Below are positions 7,668 through 15,821 of a stretch of 64,000 bases of DNA, one piece after another. The stretch spans positions 1,944,266 through 2,008,265 of the forward strand of contig NZ_MKZS01000001.1 of the NCBI RefSeq assembly GCF_001942495.1, in the 5' to 3' direction. The position numbers and the translations under genes were made by a program. Every line of letters starts with the position of its first letter. Positions within the stretch are counted from its first letter, which is position 1. The notes under the pieces are model-generated. The model did no database searches. It saw nothing but the letters and a program-made list of their open reading frames with translations, and had not been told where the DNA came from. Origin of the DNA: Moorena bouillonii PNG. Its GTDB lineage: Bacteria > Cyanobacteriota > Cyanobacteriia > Cyanobacteriales > Coleofasciculaceae.

Positions 7668-9164
7668 ATGATCGACACTTATGATATTGTTGTGGTTGGT
7701 GCTGGTCCAGTAGGATTAGCCACTGCCATTGGCTTACAGCAGCGTGGTATATCTAATTTTCTAGTCCTTGATCAAACTCGTGCCTTTCGTCGAGTTGGTC
7801 AGGTTATCGATCTTCTGCCTAATGGATTAAAAGCGCTTAACCACATAGCGCCTTCTGCTTACGAAGCCGTTAAAAAAACGGGTATGGAGTTTTTACAGAA
7901 AGCCCAAGCCAATCAAAATCCCGAAACAACCATCAGCAAACAAAAACTACCTAAGACTTCTCCTCAATGGGTTGTCAAAAATTTTAAGGGAGAGCAAATT
8001 CATTCTTTTCCTATTAGCTATGAGGATTGGTTCAAGGATTATGGAGAGGGTCGAGTCTCAATTTCTTGGTACGATTTACAGACCACTCTCAGAAACCAAC
8101 TTCCCGTTGAACAGGTTAAAGCGAATCATCGTTGTATCAATGTTGTTGATGAAGGAAACACCGGATATGTTCGGCTAGATTTTGTTTCTGATGCAGCCAT
8201 AGAAGCAAATCCCTATGCTCATTGGTCAAACAGACAGAACGATCAGGATACAGTCTCCTTCAATTCAGAGCATAGTGGCCAACAATTTCAAAAAAAATCA
8301 ATCCGGGCTAGGCTAGTTGTTGCTGCAGATGGTATCAACTCTACCATTCGTCGGATTGTTTATAACGATAGTCCCTACAGTGGTTTAGCCAGACCTGACT
8401 ATTCCGGATTTGCCGCCCTATTCTGTATGAAAATCACGGATATTCCCCCAGAGCTAAGCACAGAGCTTGAAAACAAATTTTTTCAGCAGGAACGGATTCT
8501 CACCATCACTAATGATCAAATCTCAGAGGATTCGGCTTCTATGGAATCCCCACGGATGCTCCTATTTCGCCGTCCCAATGCTCAGTTTGGGTATTTGATC
8601 CATCTTCCTTTAAACCAGGAAGAGTTGACAGAAAAATCTGGAAGTGCCTTGATTGCTTTAGCATTGCGAGAGTTGGAAAACGCTAATTTTCCCAAAGCTC
8701 TCACACAATTAGTGGCTTTATCTCCTCCTGTCAAAATCAAATCCCGTCCCTATTACATTCACCGTGTAGAAACTCTATCTCCCTGGAGTTCAGGTAGAGT
8801 TATCTTAGTGGGTGATGCCGCCCATGGGATGCCTCCTTTCATGGCTCAAGGGGCTAATCAAGGATTGGAAGATGCTCTGGTTGTAGCTACCATGATCGCT
8901 AATATTGTACAGAAAAATAATCTTGATAATATCCAAGCAATCGCCAATGCTTGCCTTAACTACGAATCTCTTCGTCGTCCATTAATGGAGAAGATTCAGC
9001 AAGCAACATTGAACCGAATTCCCTACAGTAACAAACAAGCATGGCATGACTACCAACAATTGGTATATTGTCGTAACTTTGACCAATTGCTAGAGCGATG
9101 TAACCATTTAGCAGTCAGCAGTCAGCAGTCAGCAGTCAGCAGTCAGACAAAGGCTGATAGCTGA
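7668..9164 (+). CDS. FAD-dependent aromatic-type monooxygenase
   Basis: A 498-residue flavoprotein of the PHBH/salicylate-hydroxylase group. It has the FAD-binding GAGPVG at residues 11-16, the ARLVVAADGINSTIRR 'DG' motif near 220, and GDAAHGMPPFMAQG near 382, which binds the FAD ribityl chain. Such enzymes use NAD(P)H and O2 to hydroxylate an aromatic or other cyclic substrate, not identifiable here. The ATG at 7668 follows an A/T-rich leader. The last dozen residues (AVSSQQSAVSSQ) are translated from a CAGCAGT heptamer array, so the native C-terminus was probably near residue 483. No pathway neighbours are present. Confidence 0.85.
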   Translation: MIDTYDIVVVGAGPVGLATAIGLQQRGISNFLVLDQTRAFRRVGQVIDLLPNGLKALNHIAPSAYEAVKKTGMEFLQKAQANQNPETTISKQKLPKTSPQWVVKNFKGEQIHSFPISYEDWFKDYGEGRVSISWYDLQTTLRNQLPVEQVKANHRCINVVDEGNTGYVRLDFVSDAAIEANPYAHWSNRQNDQDTVSFNSEHSGQQFQKKSIRARLVVAADGINSTIRRIVYNDSPYSGLARPDYSGFAALFCMKITDIPPELSTELENKFFQQERILTITNDQISEDSASMESPRMLLFRRPNAQFGYLIHLPLNQEELTEKSGSALIALALRELENANFPKALTQLVALSPPVKIKSRPYYIHRVETLSPWSSGRVILVGDAAHGMPPFMAQGANQGLEDALVVATMIANIVQKNNLDNIQAIANACLNYESLRRPLMEKIQQATLNRIPYSNKQAWHDYQQLVYCRNFDQLLERCNHLAVSSQQSAVSSQTKADS

Positions 9165-9245
9165 TAGCTGATAGCTGAACGCGCACGCGTGCGCGTAGCG
9201 CTAATCGCTGTTCGCTAATAACTGAATGCTTACAAAAAGCCAAAC

Positions 9246-10076
9246 TTATAAAGCGTTCATACTAATCACATCCTGGCCCAAAACTTGATTTAATTTGCCA
9301 CTGCGATATCCTTCTAAATCCAGGGTCACATAGACAAAACCCAAGTCTTGAAACTCTGCCACTAACGTCGGTAAATCTGTCGTTACCACAAATTCCTTAA
9401 TCTCTTCCGGTAGTAACTCAATCCGTGCAGTATCTCCTTCTGAACGAACCCTCAAATTGGAGAAACCTAACTTCCGTAAATAGATCTCTGCTCGTCCTAC
9501 CCGTTGTAACTTAGCCACTGTAATCATTTCCCCATAGGGAAAGCGAGAACTCAGACAAGGTTGGGCAGGTTTATCCCACCACGGCAGTCCTAATTGTTTC
9601 GAGAGTTGGCGCACTTCCGCCTTAGTTACCCCCACTTCCGCTAAAGGCGATCGCGCACCTCGTTCCTTTGCCGCCTGAATCCCTGGACGATAGTCCCTTA
9701 AATCATCCCCATTCACCCCATCGACTACATAAGGATAGCCTCGCTCCAGGGCTAGAGGTTTGAGAGTGTCGTGGAGTTCACTTTTGCAAAAATAACAGCG
9801 ATTGACCGGGTTAGAGGTATAATTGGGATTATCCATCTCATGGGTTTGGACAACCTCATGGGTAATGCCAATAGTAGCGGCTTGGATGCGAGCGTCTTCT
9901 AATTCTTCTGGTAATAGTGAGGGGGATTCAGCAGTGACCGCTAAAGCGCGATCGCTTAAAACATCGTAAGCAATTTTAGCAACTAGCGTGCTATCGACTC
10001 CCCCAGAATAGGCAATCAAAGCCCGTTCCATCTCAGCAAATATAGTTTTTAATTGCTTGAGTTTCTGCTCTAGCAT
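9246..10076 (-). CDS. larE: ATP-dependent sacrificial sulfur transferase LarE
   Basis: A 276-residue LarE of normal length with an ATG at 10076. The N-terminal PP-loop SGGVDST (24-30) binds ATP, a conserved CYFCKSEL follows near 95, and QPCLSSRFPYG near 174 holds the cysteine equivalent to the sacrificial sulfur donor Cys176 of Lactobacillus LarE. In that system LarE thiolates P2CMN to build the nickel-pincer nucleotide cofactor of lactate racemase. LarB, LarC and LarA are absent from the window, so it is either an orphan or works with distant genes; cyanobacterial larE is often unlinked. Confidence 0.9.
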   Translation of the reverse strand: MLEQKLKQLKTIFAEMERALIAYSGGVDSTLVAKIAYDVLSDRALAVTAESPSLLPEELEDARIQAATIGITHEVVQTHEMDNPNYTSNPVNRCYFCKSELHDTLKPLALERGYPYVVDGVNGDDLRDYRPGIQAAKERGARSPLAEVGVTKAEVRQLSKQLGLPWWDKPAQPCLSSRFPYGEMITVAKLQRVGRAEIYLRKLGFSNLRVRSEGDTARIELLPEEIKEFVVTTDLPTLVAEFQDLGFVYVTLDLEGYRSGKLNQVLGQDVISMNAL

Positions 10077-10172
10077 GGTTTTGATAAATAATTTTCCCTA
10101 TTTGTAGCATTATCCCCATTTACTATCATGCCCCATTTATCATGATTAGACTTCGCGGTAGTTGTCTGGAAG

Positions 10173-10296
10173 AGGGAACAGGGAACAGGGAACAGGGAAC
10201 AGGGAACAGGGAACAGGGAAAAAAAAATTATGCTTCTGACTTCTGACTTCTGACTTCTGACTTCTGACTTCTAACTTCTGACTTCTGACTTCTGAC
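10173..10296. repeat. Two adjacent heptamer arrays
   Basis: (GGGAACA)n at about 10173-10220 is followed by (TGACTTC)n at about 10231-10296. They fill most of the 240-bp gap between larE and the permease gene and end in a CTAAGCGTAGCG palindrome. Confidence 0.85.
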
Positions 10297-10316
10297 GCTA
10301 AGCGTAGCGCTATAAA

Positions 10317-11090
10317 TCAAAACTCCCGTTGCCAGAAGATTAGGATAGCGATCGCTAACAGTAGCACGATGTACAGTAATCCATAAATTCCATTTAAAAA
10401 CAGTTCTGGGAACGGGGGTAAGACACCATACACTGCATCATTCTTTAAATTGAGCCGTGATAAATCGGGGATCACCAAGTATAGGGTTTCAGTCATCCGC
10501 TCAATGCCAGGGTTTTCGCTCAACTTGCTTAACTCCACTAAATCACGGCTCAAGTGTCCCATCATATAAACCCCAAACGTAAGTAAGGTTGCTAGGAGTG
10601 AACTAGTAAAGACACCAAACATCAGCGCTACTGCTGTGATTAGAGACAGTTCTAGAAATTGGTAAACCACCGAAACCAGGATGCTAACCACAGGGTATTC
10701 AATACTAGAGACACGTAATCCCAGCAGATAAATGGCGGTCATAGCCACAACCAGCACAGCCAATACACCCGATAACCCTAAGTGTTTGCCAATGATAAAT
10801 TCAGCGCGGCTTAGAGGCTTGGGAATTAACACTAAGACAGTACGCTTTTCGATTTCCTTGTTAATCAACCCGGTACCAACAAATACCGCCACGATTACAC
10901 CCAGGATACCCATCGCCGCTAGACCCAAATCCAGAAAAATTTTGTCTTGTGTGGTTGCTGCTACCTCAGGTAACAGCCTGAGGGCTATGCCTAGGGTTAG
11001 GGCAAAAAAGCCGATCAGATATAAAACGCGATCGCGTATCACTTCCCGAAAACCATTAGCTGCGATCGCCCAAATTCTTGCCAAACTCAC
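10317..11090 (-). CDS. ABC-2 type transporter permease
   Basis: A 257-residue membrane protein with six hydrophobic segments and the N-terminal amphipathic stretch typical of ABC-2 permeases (RIWAIAANGFREVIRDR). LVLIPKPLSRAEFIIGKHLG, a common ABC-2 loop, sits after the second membrane segment. The start is GTG at 11090. No ATPase subunit is adjacent, so the substrate is unknown; in cyanobacteria such permeases are often encoded away from their ATPase. The C-terminus WQREF is immediately followed by repeats. Confidence 0.8.
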   Translation of the reverse strand: MSLARIWAIAANGFREVIRDRVLYLIGFFALTLGIALRLLPEVAATTQDKIFLDLGLAAMGILGVIVAVFVGTGLINKEIEKRTVLVLIPKPLSRAEFIIGKHLGLSGVLAVLVVAMTAIYLLGLRVSSIEYPVVSILVSVVYQFLELSLITAVALMFGVFTSSLLATLLTFGVYMMGHLSRDLVELSKLSENPGIERMTETLYLVIPDLSRLNLKNDAVYGVLPPFPELFLNGIYGLLYIVLLLAIAILIFWQREF

Positions 11091-11161
11091 CCGCTATCTC
11101 CTATGCTCCGAATTCTTTTGCTTCCATCATAGGGGAGGTACACAAGGCAAGGGATTTTTGC

Positions 11162-11252
11162 TATACTAAAGGGAACAGGGAACAGGGAACAGGGAACAGG
11201 GAGTAGGGAAAAGGGAACAAAAATTATCACAATTCCTACACGGATTGGTATA
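11162..11252. mobile_element. Family-E element: TATAC-AA ends around a GGGAACA array
   Basis: Starts TATACTAAAGGGAACA, continues as GGGAACA/GGGAGTA heptamers, then AAAAATTATCACAATTCC and CACGGATTGGTATA. The ends TATAC(T/C)AA and TTGGTATA are inverted. A second copy is at 47235-47346 with a different heptamer count. Confidence 0.6.
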
Positions 11253-11501
11253 TAAGGTTAAGTAGTGAATAAGCGCGAAGATAAAACTATTCCGGACGAG
11301 GCATTTATGATTTTTGTACTTGATCACTGCGCTGTTGAAGGGATTTCAGGAGTTGCCAAATAGCGCCGAGAATTTGCTTAAGTGCGCTTGACCTATTAAG
11401 AATTAAATTCGCCACGGGTCGCACCTCTTACTATTTAGACTTTTAAACTATCATCAAGTTAGACTCTCAATAGCAATCATTAATAATTACTAATCACCAA
11501 T

Positions 11502-11687
11502 TATAGCTTTTTTCATAATAATGAGGTACACATAATTTTTGCCCTGCTACCTCTTCTCTATTCCCTATTCCCTATTCCCTGTTCCCTGTTCCCTGTTCCC
11601 TGTTCCCTGTTCCCTATTCCCTGTTCCCTGCTCCCTGCTCCCTAAAACCAGAAACTCTGTACCTTACCAAATTGAAAACCGCTATAT
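11502..11687. mobile_element. Family-F element with internal heptamer array
   Basis: The left end has ATGAGGTACACATAATTTTT and the right end CTGTACCTTACCAAATTGAAAACCGC, an imperfect inverted pair. Between them is a TTCCCTG/TTCCCTA array. Related elements are at 48993-49090 and 50326-50433. Confidence 0.55.
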
Positions 11688-11689
11688 CA

Positions 11690-12460
11690 CTAATCACTGT
11701 GATGATTGCGCTTGATCCACCAAGCAACTAAACCAATAAATAGCAATCCCATTATCCCAGCAGTAGGATCGCGATTAATGCCAGTAATCCAGGGAGCAAC
11801 CTTGCCCGAATAGACTACTAATTGCCCAACATCAATAATATAATAACCCCAAACTAAGCCAGCATGGAGACCAATCGATAAACCTAGCCGTCCTTGAGTT
11901 GATCCCTTTGCCCAAATCAGGATTAACCCTAGCAGCAATAAACTGGGAAATCTCGGTAAGCCGCGAATCATCTCTGGAATTGGTTTAAGGAAATGCAGCA
12001 GCGCAAATGCGATCGCACCAATCCATTGTGATGTCCTAAAACTATAATCCCGTTGCAACTCATCAAGCAACCAACCCCGAAACACCAATTCTTCAGCAAA
12101 GCCTATGGCCAAAGCACTGATTAATCCCTCTACAATCAGCCGTGACCATGGCAGTGCAGGGGTTTGGAATGCTACCCAACCCAGCCACCCTTGTAATCCA
12201 AACAGACTAAGAGTCATTAACAGACCTAGACCTAGTCCTCTGATTAACTCAAGAGCGTTTTGGGCTGTTAGCCGCAAACCATATTTTTTTAACAGTCCTG
12301 GTTGGCGATAAACCTTCCTTCCCCAAACTCGGACTAAGTACAGAAATACCCCGAACATTAGCCCCATAGTCAGGATTGTCACTGAGTTTGGGTCGCTACC
12401 AATTAAGTATATTGGTGCTGCTATGGGTAACCAAAGCAACAGCAAAGCTAGTATAAACAT
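11690..12460 (-). CDS. CPBP family intramembrane glutamic protease
   Basis: About 256 residues, polytopic. The CPBP (Abi/Rce1) signature is EELVFRGWLLDEL near residue 142, followed by the second motif around FALLHF and a later H-A-G-L-V-W helix. These enzymes cleave within membranes using the paired glutamates. The ATG at 12460 is preferred over an upstream TTG at 12466. It lies 106 bp downstream of clpS on the same strand and could be cotranscribed, although no functional link is implied. Intact, unlike the CPBP pseudogene at 58.4-61.2 kb. Confidence 0.85.
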   Translation of the reverse strand: MFILALLLLWLPIAAPIYLIGSDPNSVTILTMGLMFGVFLYLVRVWGRKVYRQPGLLKKYGLRLTAQNALELIRGLGLGLLMTLSLFGLQGWLGWVAFQTPALPWSRLIVEGLISALAIGFAEELVFRGWLLDELQRDYSFRTSQWIGAIAFALLHFLKPIPEMIRGLPRFPSLLLLGLILIWAKGSTQGRLGLSIGLHAGLVWGYYIIDVGQLVVYSGKVAPWITGINRDPTAGIMGLLFIGLVAWWIKRNHHSD

Positions 12461-12565
12461 CCCCAACCTGAATGGTGCTGGGTATAGGGATAATCTAGCC
12501 AGCCTAGGTGTAAAACGTTTTATAATTTCAAGATTTGGAAAGGGAAGAATTTCTCCTATTGCCCG

Positions 12566-12847
12566 TTATTCGTCAGGTTCAATTGTACTACTCAGACCCC
12601 GGTTCTTCAGGGTTTCGCAATAAAACTCAGCATGCTCTTGAGCACAGGTAATCACCAATGCCAGCCCCGATGTATGGGCTTCCATCATAATATTGACTGC
12701 TTGAGGTTGAGTCAGACTCGCCACAGTTTCCATCAAGGTTTTAACCACATACTCCATAGAGTTGAAGTCATCATTATGGAGCAATACGCGATAGCGAGGC
12801 GCGTGTTTACGAACTGTTGAACGCTTCTCAATGGTTTCGACTGACAA
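12566..12847 (-). CDS. clpS: ATP-dependent Clp protease adaptor ClpS
   Basis: A 93-residue ClpS of normal length. The core YRVLLHNDDFNSMEYVV contains the conserved N-D-D-x-x-x-M-E-x-V motif of the N-degron pocket, and the end has the expected C-x-x-x-L-x-x-x-G-L. It delivers N-end-rule substrates to ClpC/ClpA for degradation by ClpP. The TTG at 12847 lies about 9 nt after GAGAGGG, a good ribosome-binding site, and no better ATG exists. Cyanobacteria often carry two clpS genes, and which paralogue this is cannot be told here. Confidence 0.93.
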   Translation of the reverse strand: MSVETIEKRSTVRKHAPRYRVLLHNDDFNSMEYVVKTLMETVASLTQPQAVNIMMEAHTSGLALVITCAQEHAEFYCETLKNRGLSSTIEPDE

Positions 12848-12971
12848 AGCTTGTCCCTCTCTATTTTAGATGTTTACACAAACTCTCCATTATATACTGC
12901 CATTATTATAACATTAGACATCTGGCAGGGAGAGGTATGATCAAAAAGTTAACATTACTTAATATTTTACC

Positions 12972-13874
12972 GTGACTACCCAGGTAATTGCTACCCCTTC
13001 TAATAATCCCATCCCTGGAACTTACTGGCAGTGGCGGGGGGAATCTATATATTATGTACAGGCTGGACAGAAGCCATCAGGATGCCCACCGTTACTGTTA
13101 ATTCACGGATTTGGGGCATCTACAGACCACTGGCGCAAAAACATTGCTCAATTGAGTCAGGATTTTGAAGTTTGGGCGATTGACTTGTTGGGGTTTGGAC
13201 GTTCTGCTAAACCAGATGGGGAGTACAGTGGCAATTTGTGGCGAGACCAGTTGCATGATTTTATTACAGAGGTGATTGGTCAACCAGTAGTCTTAGCTGG
13301 AAACTCCTTGGGGGGTTATGCAGCTTTGTGTGTCGCTGCACAGCGTCCTAGCTCCGCCGTAGGTTTAGCATTGCTCAATAGTGCTGGACCATTTAGTGAT
13401 ACTCAACCGGCCACTAAAGTCAATCCTGTTAAAAAAGTTCTCAATCAGGTAACCAAATCAATTTTTCTACAACCTTGGGCTAGTTTCCTGTTATTCCAAT
13501 ACCTGCGGCGACCGTCAATCATTCGCAAAACCCTCAAGAAGGTTTATATTGACCAGAGTGCGGTAACGGAACAGTTAGTAGACGAGATTTATCGCCCCTC
13601 TTGTGATCCTGGTGCTGCTCAGGTATTTGCCTCGGTGTTCAAGTCACCCCAAGGGGAAAAAGTCGATGTGTTGTTGGAACAGATGACTTGTCCATTATTA
13701 ATGCTATGGGGAGAAGGGGATCCTTGGATCAAGAGCAGAGAACGAGGAGCAAAGTTTAGGGAATATTATCCTCAGTTAACGGAATATTATCTACAGGCAG
13801 GACACTGTCCCCATGATGAGATACCAGAACAGGTGAATAATCTGATCAGGTCTTGGGTGATCGCTAATCGCTAA
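12972..13874 (+). CDS. Alpha/beta-fold hydrolase
   Basis: 300 residues of alpha/beta hydrolase. It has LLIHGFGASTDHWRKN (oxyanion HGFG), nucleophile elbow GNSLGG near residue 112, acid near LLMLWGEGDPW and the catalytic His in AGHCPHDEIP. The start is GTG at 12972. The G-E-G-D-P-W strand and overall layout resemble the haloalkane-dehalogenase-like/pheophytinase-like branch common in cyanobacteria and plastids, but the substrate is not predictable. It is divergent from clpS with a 124-bp shared upstream region. Confidence 0.85.
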   Translation: MTTQVIATPSNNPIPGTYWQWRGESIYYVQAGQKPSGCPPLLLIHGFGASTDHWRKNIAQLSQDFEVWAIDLLGFGRSAKPDGEYSGNLWRDQLHDFITEVIGQPVVLAGNSLGGYAALCVAAQRPSSAVGLALLNSAGPFSDTQPATKVNPVKKVLNQVTKSIFLQPWASFLLFQYLRRPSIIRKTLKKVYIDQSAVTEQLVDEIYRPSCDPGAAQVFASVFKSPQGEKVDVLLEQMTCPLLMLWGEGDPWIKSRERGAKFREYYPQLTEYYLQAGHCPHDEIPEQVNNLIRSWVIANR

Positions 13875-14636
13875 TCGGTAATCGCTACAAGAATGAAAAT
13901 TTGCCCTACGCATTAAGGTGTTTGACATTGATACACCTTGAAAAAGGTGCGACCCGTGGGGAATTTAATAATTAGATGCGGGAAGGAAGTTACCGCATTA
14001 AGAGGGTCGCCTTTATGGGTTACTGGCTATAGGTAAAAGGGTTAAAACTTTTGTAATAAGGCGACCCTCTTCAAGGTTTATTCTCCGGAAAGCGCACCTA
14101 AGCTGTTGTAGTAAACTTTAGCATTCATGCCCGCCCCCCTTACGGGCGGGGGGTTAGGGGCGATTTCTCTTGCCTTGCCCGTAGCGCTATATTGCCCTAT
14201 TCATGACTGAGGAACTGACGCAATCAGGATTATGTCAAAGATTAACATAACTTAAACCCCATCAAAAACGCGATCGCTAACATCCCACTCCGATACTAAA
14301 AAAAAGACACCAAGTGCTGCCAGCAACCCAAACAAACTCGAAGGCTAGCCACTGTTGACGATTTTCTCCAAATATCTGGCAGTATCTCCAAAAATATGTT
14401 AGACAATGATTAGTTTTCTAGTGTCATTGAAAACATTCTGGTTCCTTGAATTGAAGCCGAAAACCAAAGCAAACCATGATAGTGGTTGCGTTTTCTATTA
14501 AACACAGATTTATGCGCCTTGAGCGGAACAAAACCTATCTTGGCCTTGGGAGATACCCCCTGGCTGCTTAAGCAGCTTGCATTAGTGGGCTTTAATCTGC
14601 AAAGTAGATTTTGGTAGCTAAAAAGTATCGGGAGAC
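13875..14636. other. 762-bp intergenic region with nested palindromes
   Basis: It contains the left half of a GGTGCG-family repeat (13945-13980), a 13-bp inverted repeat at 14001-14070, the matching right half GGAAAGCGCACCT near 14087-14099, and a C/G palindrome (CGCCCCCCTTACGGGCG) near 14129. The rest is the upstream region of the PEP-CTERM gene. A minus-strand ORF at 14410-14682 is not convincing. Confidence 0.6.
14001..14070. repeat. 13-bp inverted repeat (AGAGGGTCGCCTT)
   Basis: AGAGGGTCGCCTT at 14001-14013 is exactly inverted at 14058-14070 with a 44-nt spacer. It may be a small element inserted into the GGTGCG-family repeat around it, or a distal terminator for the hydrolase gene. Confidence 0.45.
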
Positions 14637-15572
14637 ATGTCAATGAAAAGCACAGTAATGAAAATGTGGCTCGGGGCCTCAATTATTGCCGGTATGAGTG
14701 CGATCGCCACTACCCCAGCTGTTGCTGGAAGCCTCACGGGAGCGACCCTGGAAGGTAGTGACTACCTCAAGTATGCATCTGACGGTACGAATACCTATGA
14801 AGCTCCAAATGCTATTTTGTCAACTATCTTGCAAGGTGACGCTAGTGACCCTGGTGGAAACGTAGAGCTATTTGCCAGCAGTGAAACTCTGAGCAACAGC
14901 GACTTTGCCACCTATACCGATGTCACAAGCCTAACCGGTGACATCGGTGGTAAGGACATCACCTTGAGCAGTCTGACATTAGCTGACTGGAACAGTGATC
15001 TTGATAGTGATGGCATAACCTTAGGTCAGGAGTGGGTCAGTGATGCCTTAACTGCACACGGTCTTGGATCTTATGCTAGCAGCAATTTCATAGTTAATGA
15101 ATTCTATACACTATTTAGCGATAATGGAGGATTGCAACGATTTAGCGATCCCAATATTTCCTACGTCAACCAAAACGCAACAGGCCACATTAGCATTGGG
15201 CTAGCAGGTCACCTTGATGCTCGAGATGCGTTCGAAGATACGTTTGATCAGTTGGAACAGATGATGGCTCTTTTATCGCCTGGTTTTCAACTACCATTAC
15301 CACCTAGTATAAGGGCTAGTGAAATTGTCAAGGTTGAATACAATGGGAAAACTGAATACCTTTACGGTTTCGTTCCCACACCATCTGGGCTAGTCAACCT
15401 AGAAGATGGTACATCTCACAATGCCACCTACCAAGTGGGCTTCCTTGGCGCTCCTCCAGAACCGTCTTCATCGGAACCACAAGATGTACCTGAATCCTCT
15501 ACTGTGCTTGGTCTAATCGCTGTGGCTGGTTTGTTTACTGCTGGAGGGAAATTGCGAAAAGCTAACTGTTAA
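14637..15572 (+). CDS. PEP-CTERM anchored exported protein
   Basis: 311 residues. The N-terminal signal peptide has a Lys-rich start, a hydrophobic core and cleavage near TPAVAGS (residue 31). The C-terminus has the PEP-CTERM sorting tripartite signal: VPESS, a hydrophobic helix (TVLGLIAVAGLFTAGG) and the basic tail KLRK. Exported proteins of this type are processed by exosortase and retained at or beyond the outer envelope. The middle is acidic and Ser/Gly/Thr-rich with no recognised enzymatic motif. The ATG at 14637 follows GGGAG; ATG 14643 is also possible. A GC-rich hairpin follows the stop. Confidence 0.8.
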   Translation: MSMKSTVMKMWLGASIIAGMSAIATTPAVAGSLTGATLEGSDYLKYASDGTNTYEAPNAILSTILQGDASDPGGNVELFASSETLSNSDFATYTDVTSLTGDIGGKDITLSSLTLADWNSDLDSDGITLGQEWVSDALTAHGLGSYASSNFIVNEFYTLFSDNGGLQRFSDPNISYVNQNATGHISIGLAGHLDARDAFEDTFDQLEQMMALLSPGFQLPLPPSIRASEIVKVEYNGKTEYLYGFVPTPSGLVNLEDGTSHNATYQVGFLGAPPEPSSSEPQDVPESSTVLGLIAVAGLFTAGGKLRKANC

Positions 15573-15596
15573 GGGAAATAGTGAACAATATTATTG

Positions 15597-15624
15597 AGAG
15601 GGGGGCACAACGGTGCGCCCCTCT
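15597..15624 (+). terminator. GC-rich hairpin after the PEP-CTERM gene
   Basis: GAGAGGGGGGCAC and GTGCGCCCCTCT form a strong near-perfect stem with a 4-nt loop, 25 nt after the stop codon. No T-run follows, so it is likely to block or stabilise transcripts rather than act as a textbook terminator. Confidence 0.5.
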
Positions 15625-15643
15625 GAGTGATCAAGCAGTTCAT

Positions 15644-15713
15644 GTAGGGTGGGCAGTGCACCAGACAGATAATCAAGCTTGCAAAGGGCGTTGCTAGGCA
15701 CTGCCCACCCTAC
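15644..15713. mobile_element. Family-C element, copy 1 (70 bp)
   Basis: GTAGGGTGGGCAGTGC at the left is inverted at the right (GCACTGCCCACCCTAC) around ACCAGACAGATAATCAAGC and a variable loop. Copies are at 15743-15811 and 46306-46374. Confidence 0.75.
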
Positions 15714-15742
15714 TTAAAAAGTCAACTTAAATAGTCAACTTA

Positions 15743-15811
15743 AAGGGTGGGCAGTGCACCAGACAGATAATCAAGCTTGCAAAGGGCGTTGCTAGGCACT
15801 GCCCACCCTAC
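15743..15811. mobile_element. Family-C element, copy 2
   Basis: It is identical to copy 1 across AGGGTGGGCAGTGCACCAGA and through the right arm, and lies 29 bp after it in the same orientation. The flank CGATTAATG after the right arm also follows the copy at 46306-46374. Confidence 0.75.
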
Positions 15812-15821
15812 GATTAATGGC

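Larger units (their letters stand above)
11091..11689. other. Gene-free region: heptamer arrays and MITE-like elements
   Basis: It holds a Family-E element (11162-11252), a GGTGCG repeat (11381-11426) and a Family-F element (11502-11687). A short open stretch at 11265-11363 encodes about 32 codons with no recognised match. No credible gene. Confidence 0.65.

Noticed and set aside
11265..11363. 32-codon open stretch starting GTG between the permease and CPBP genes
   Set aside because: Too short and without any recognised similarity; it may be a gene remnant but this cannot be supported.
14410..14682. 90-codon minus-strand ORF before the PEP-CTERM gene
   Set aside because: It overlaps the start of a well supported gene on the opposite strand and has no recognisable domain.
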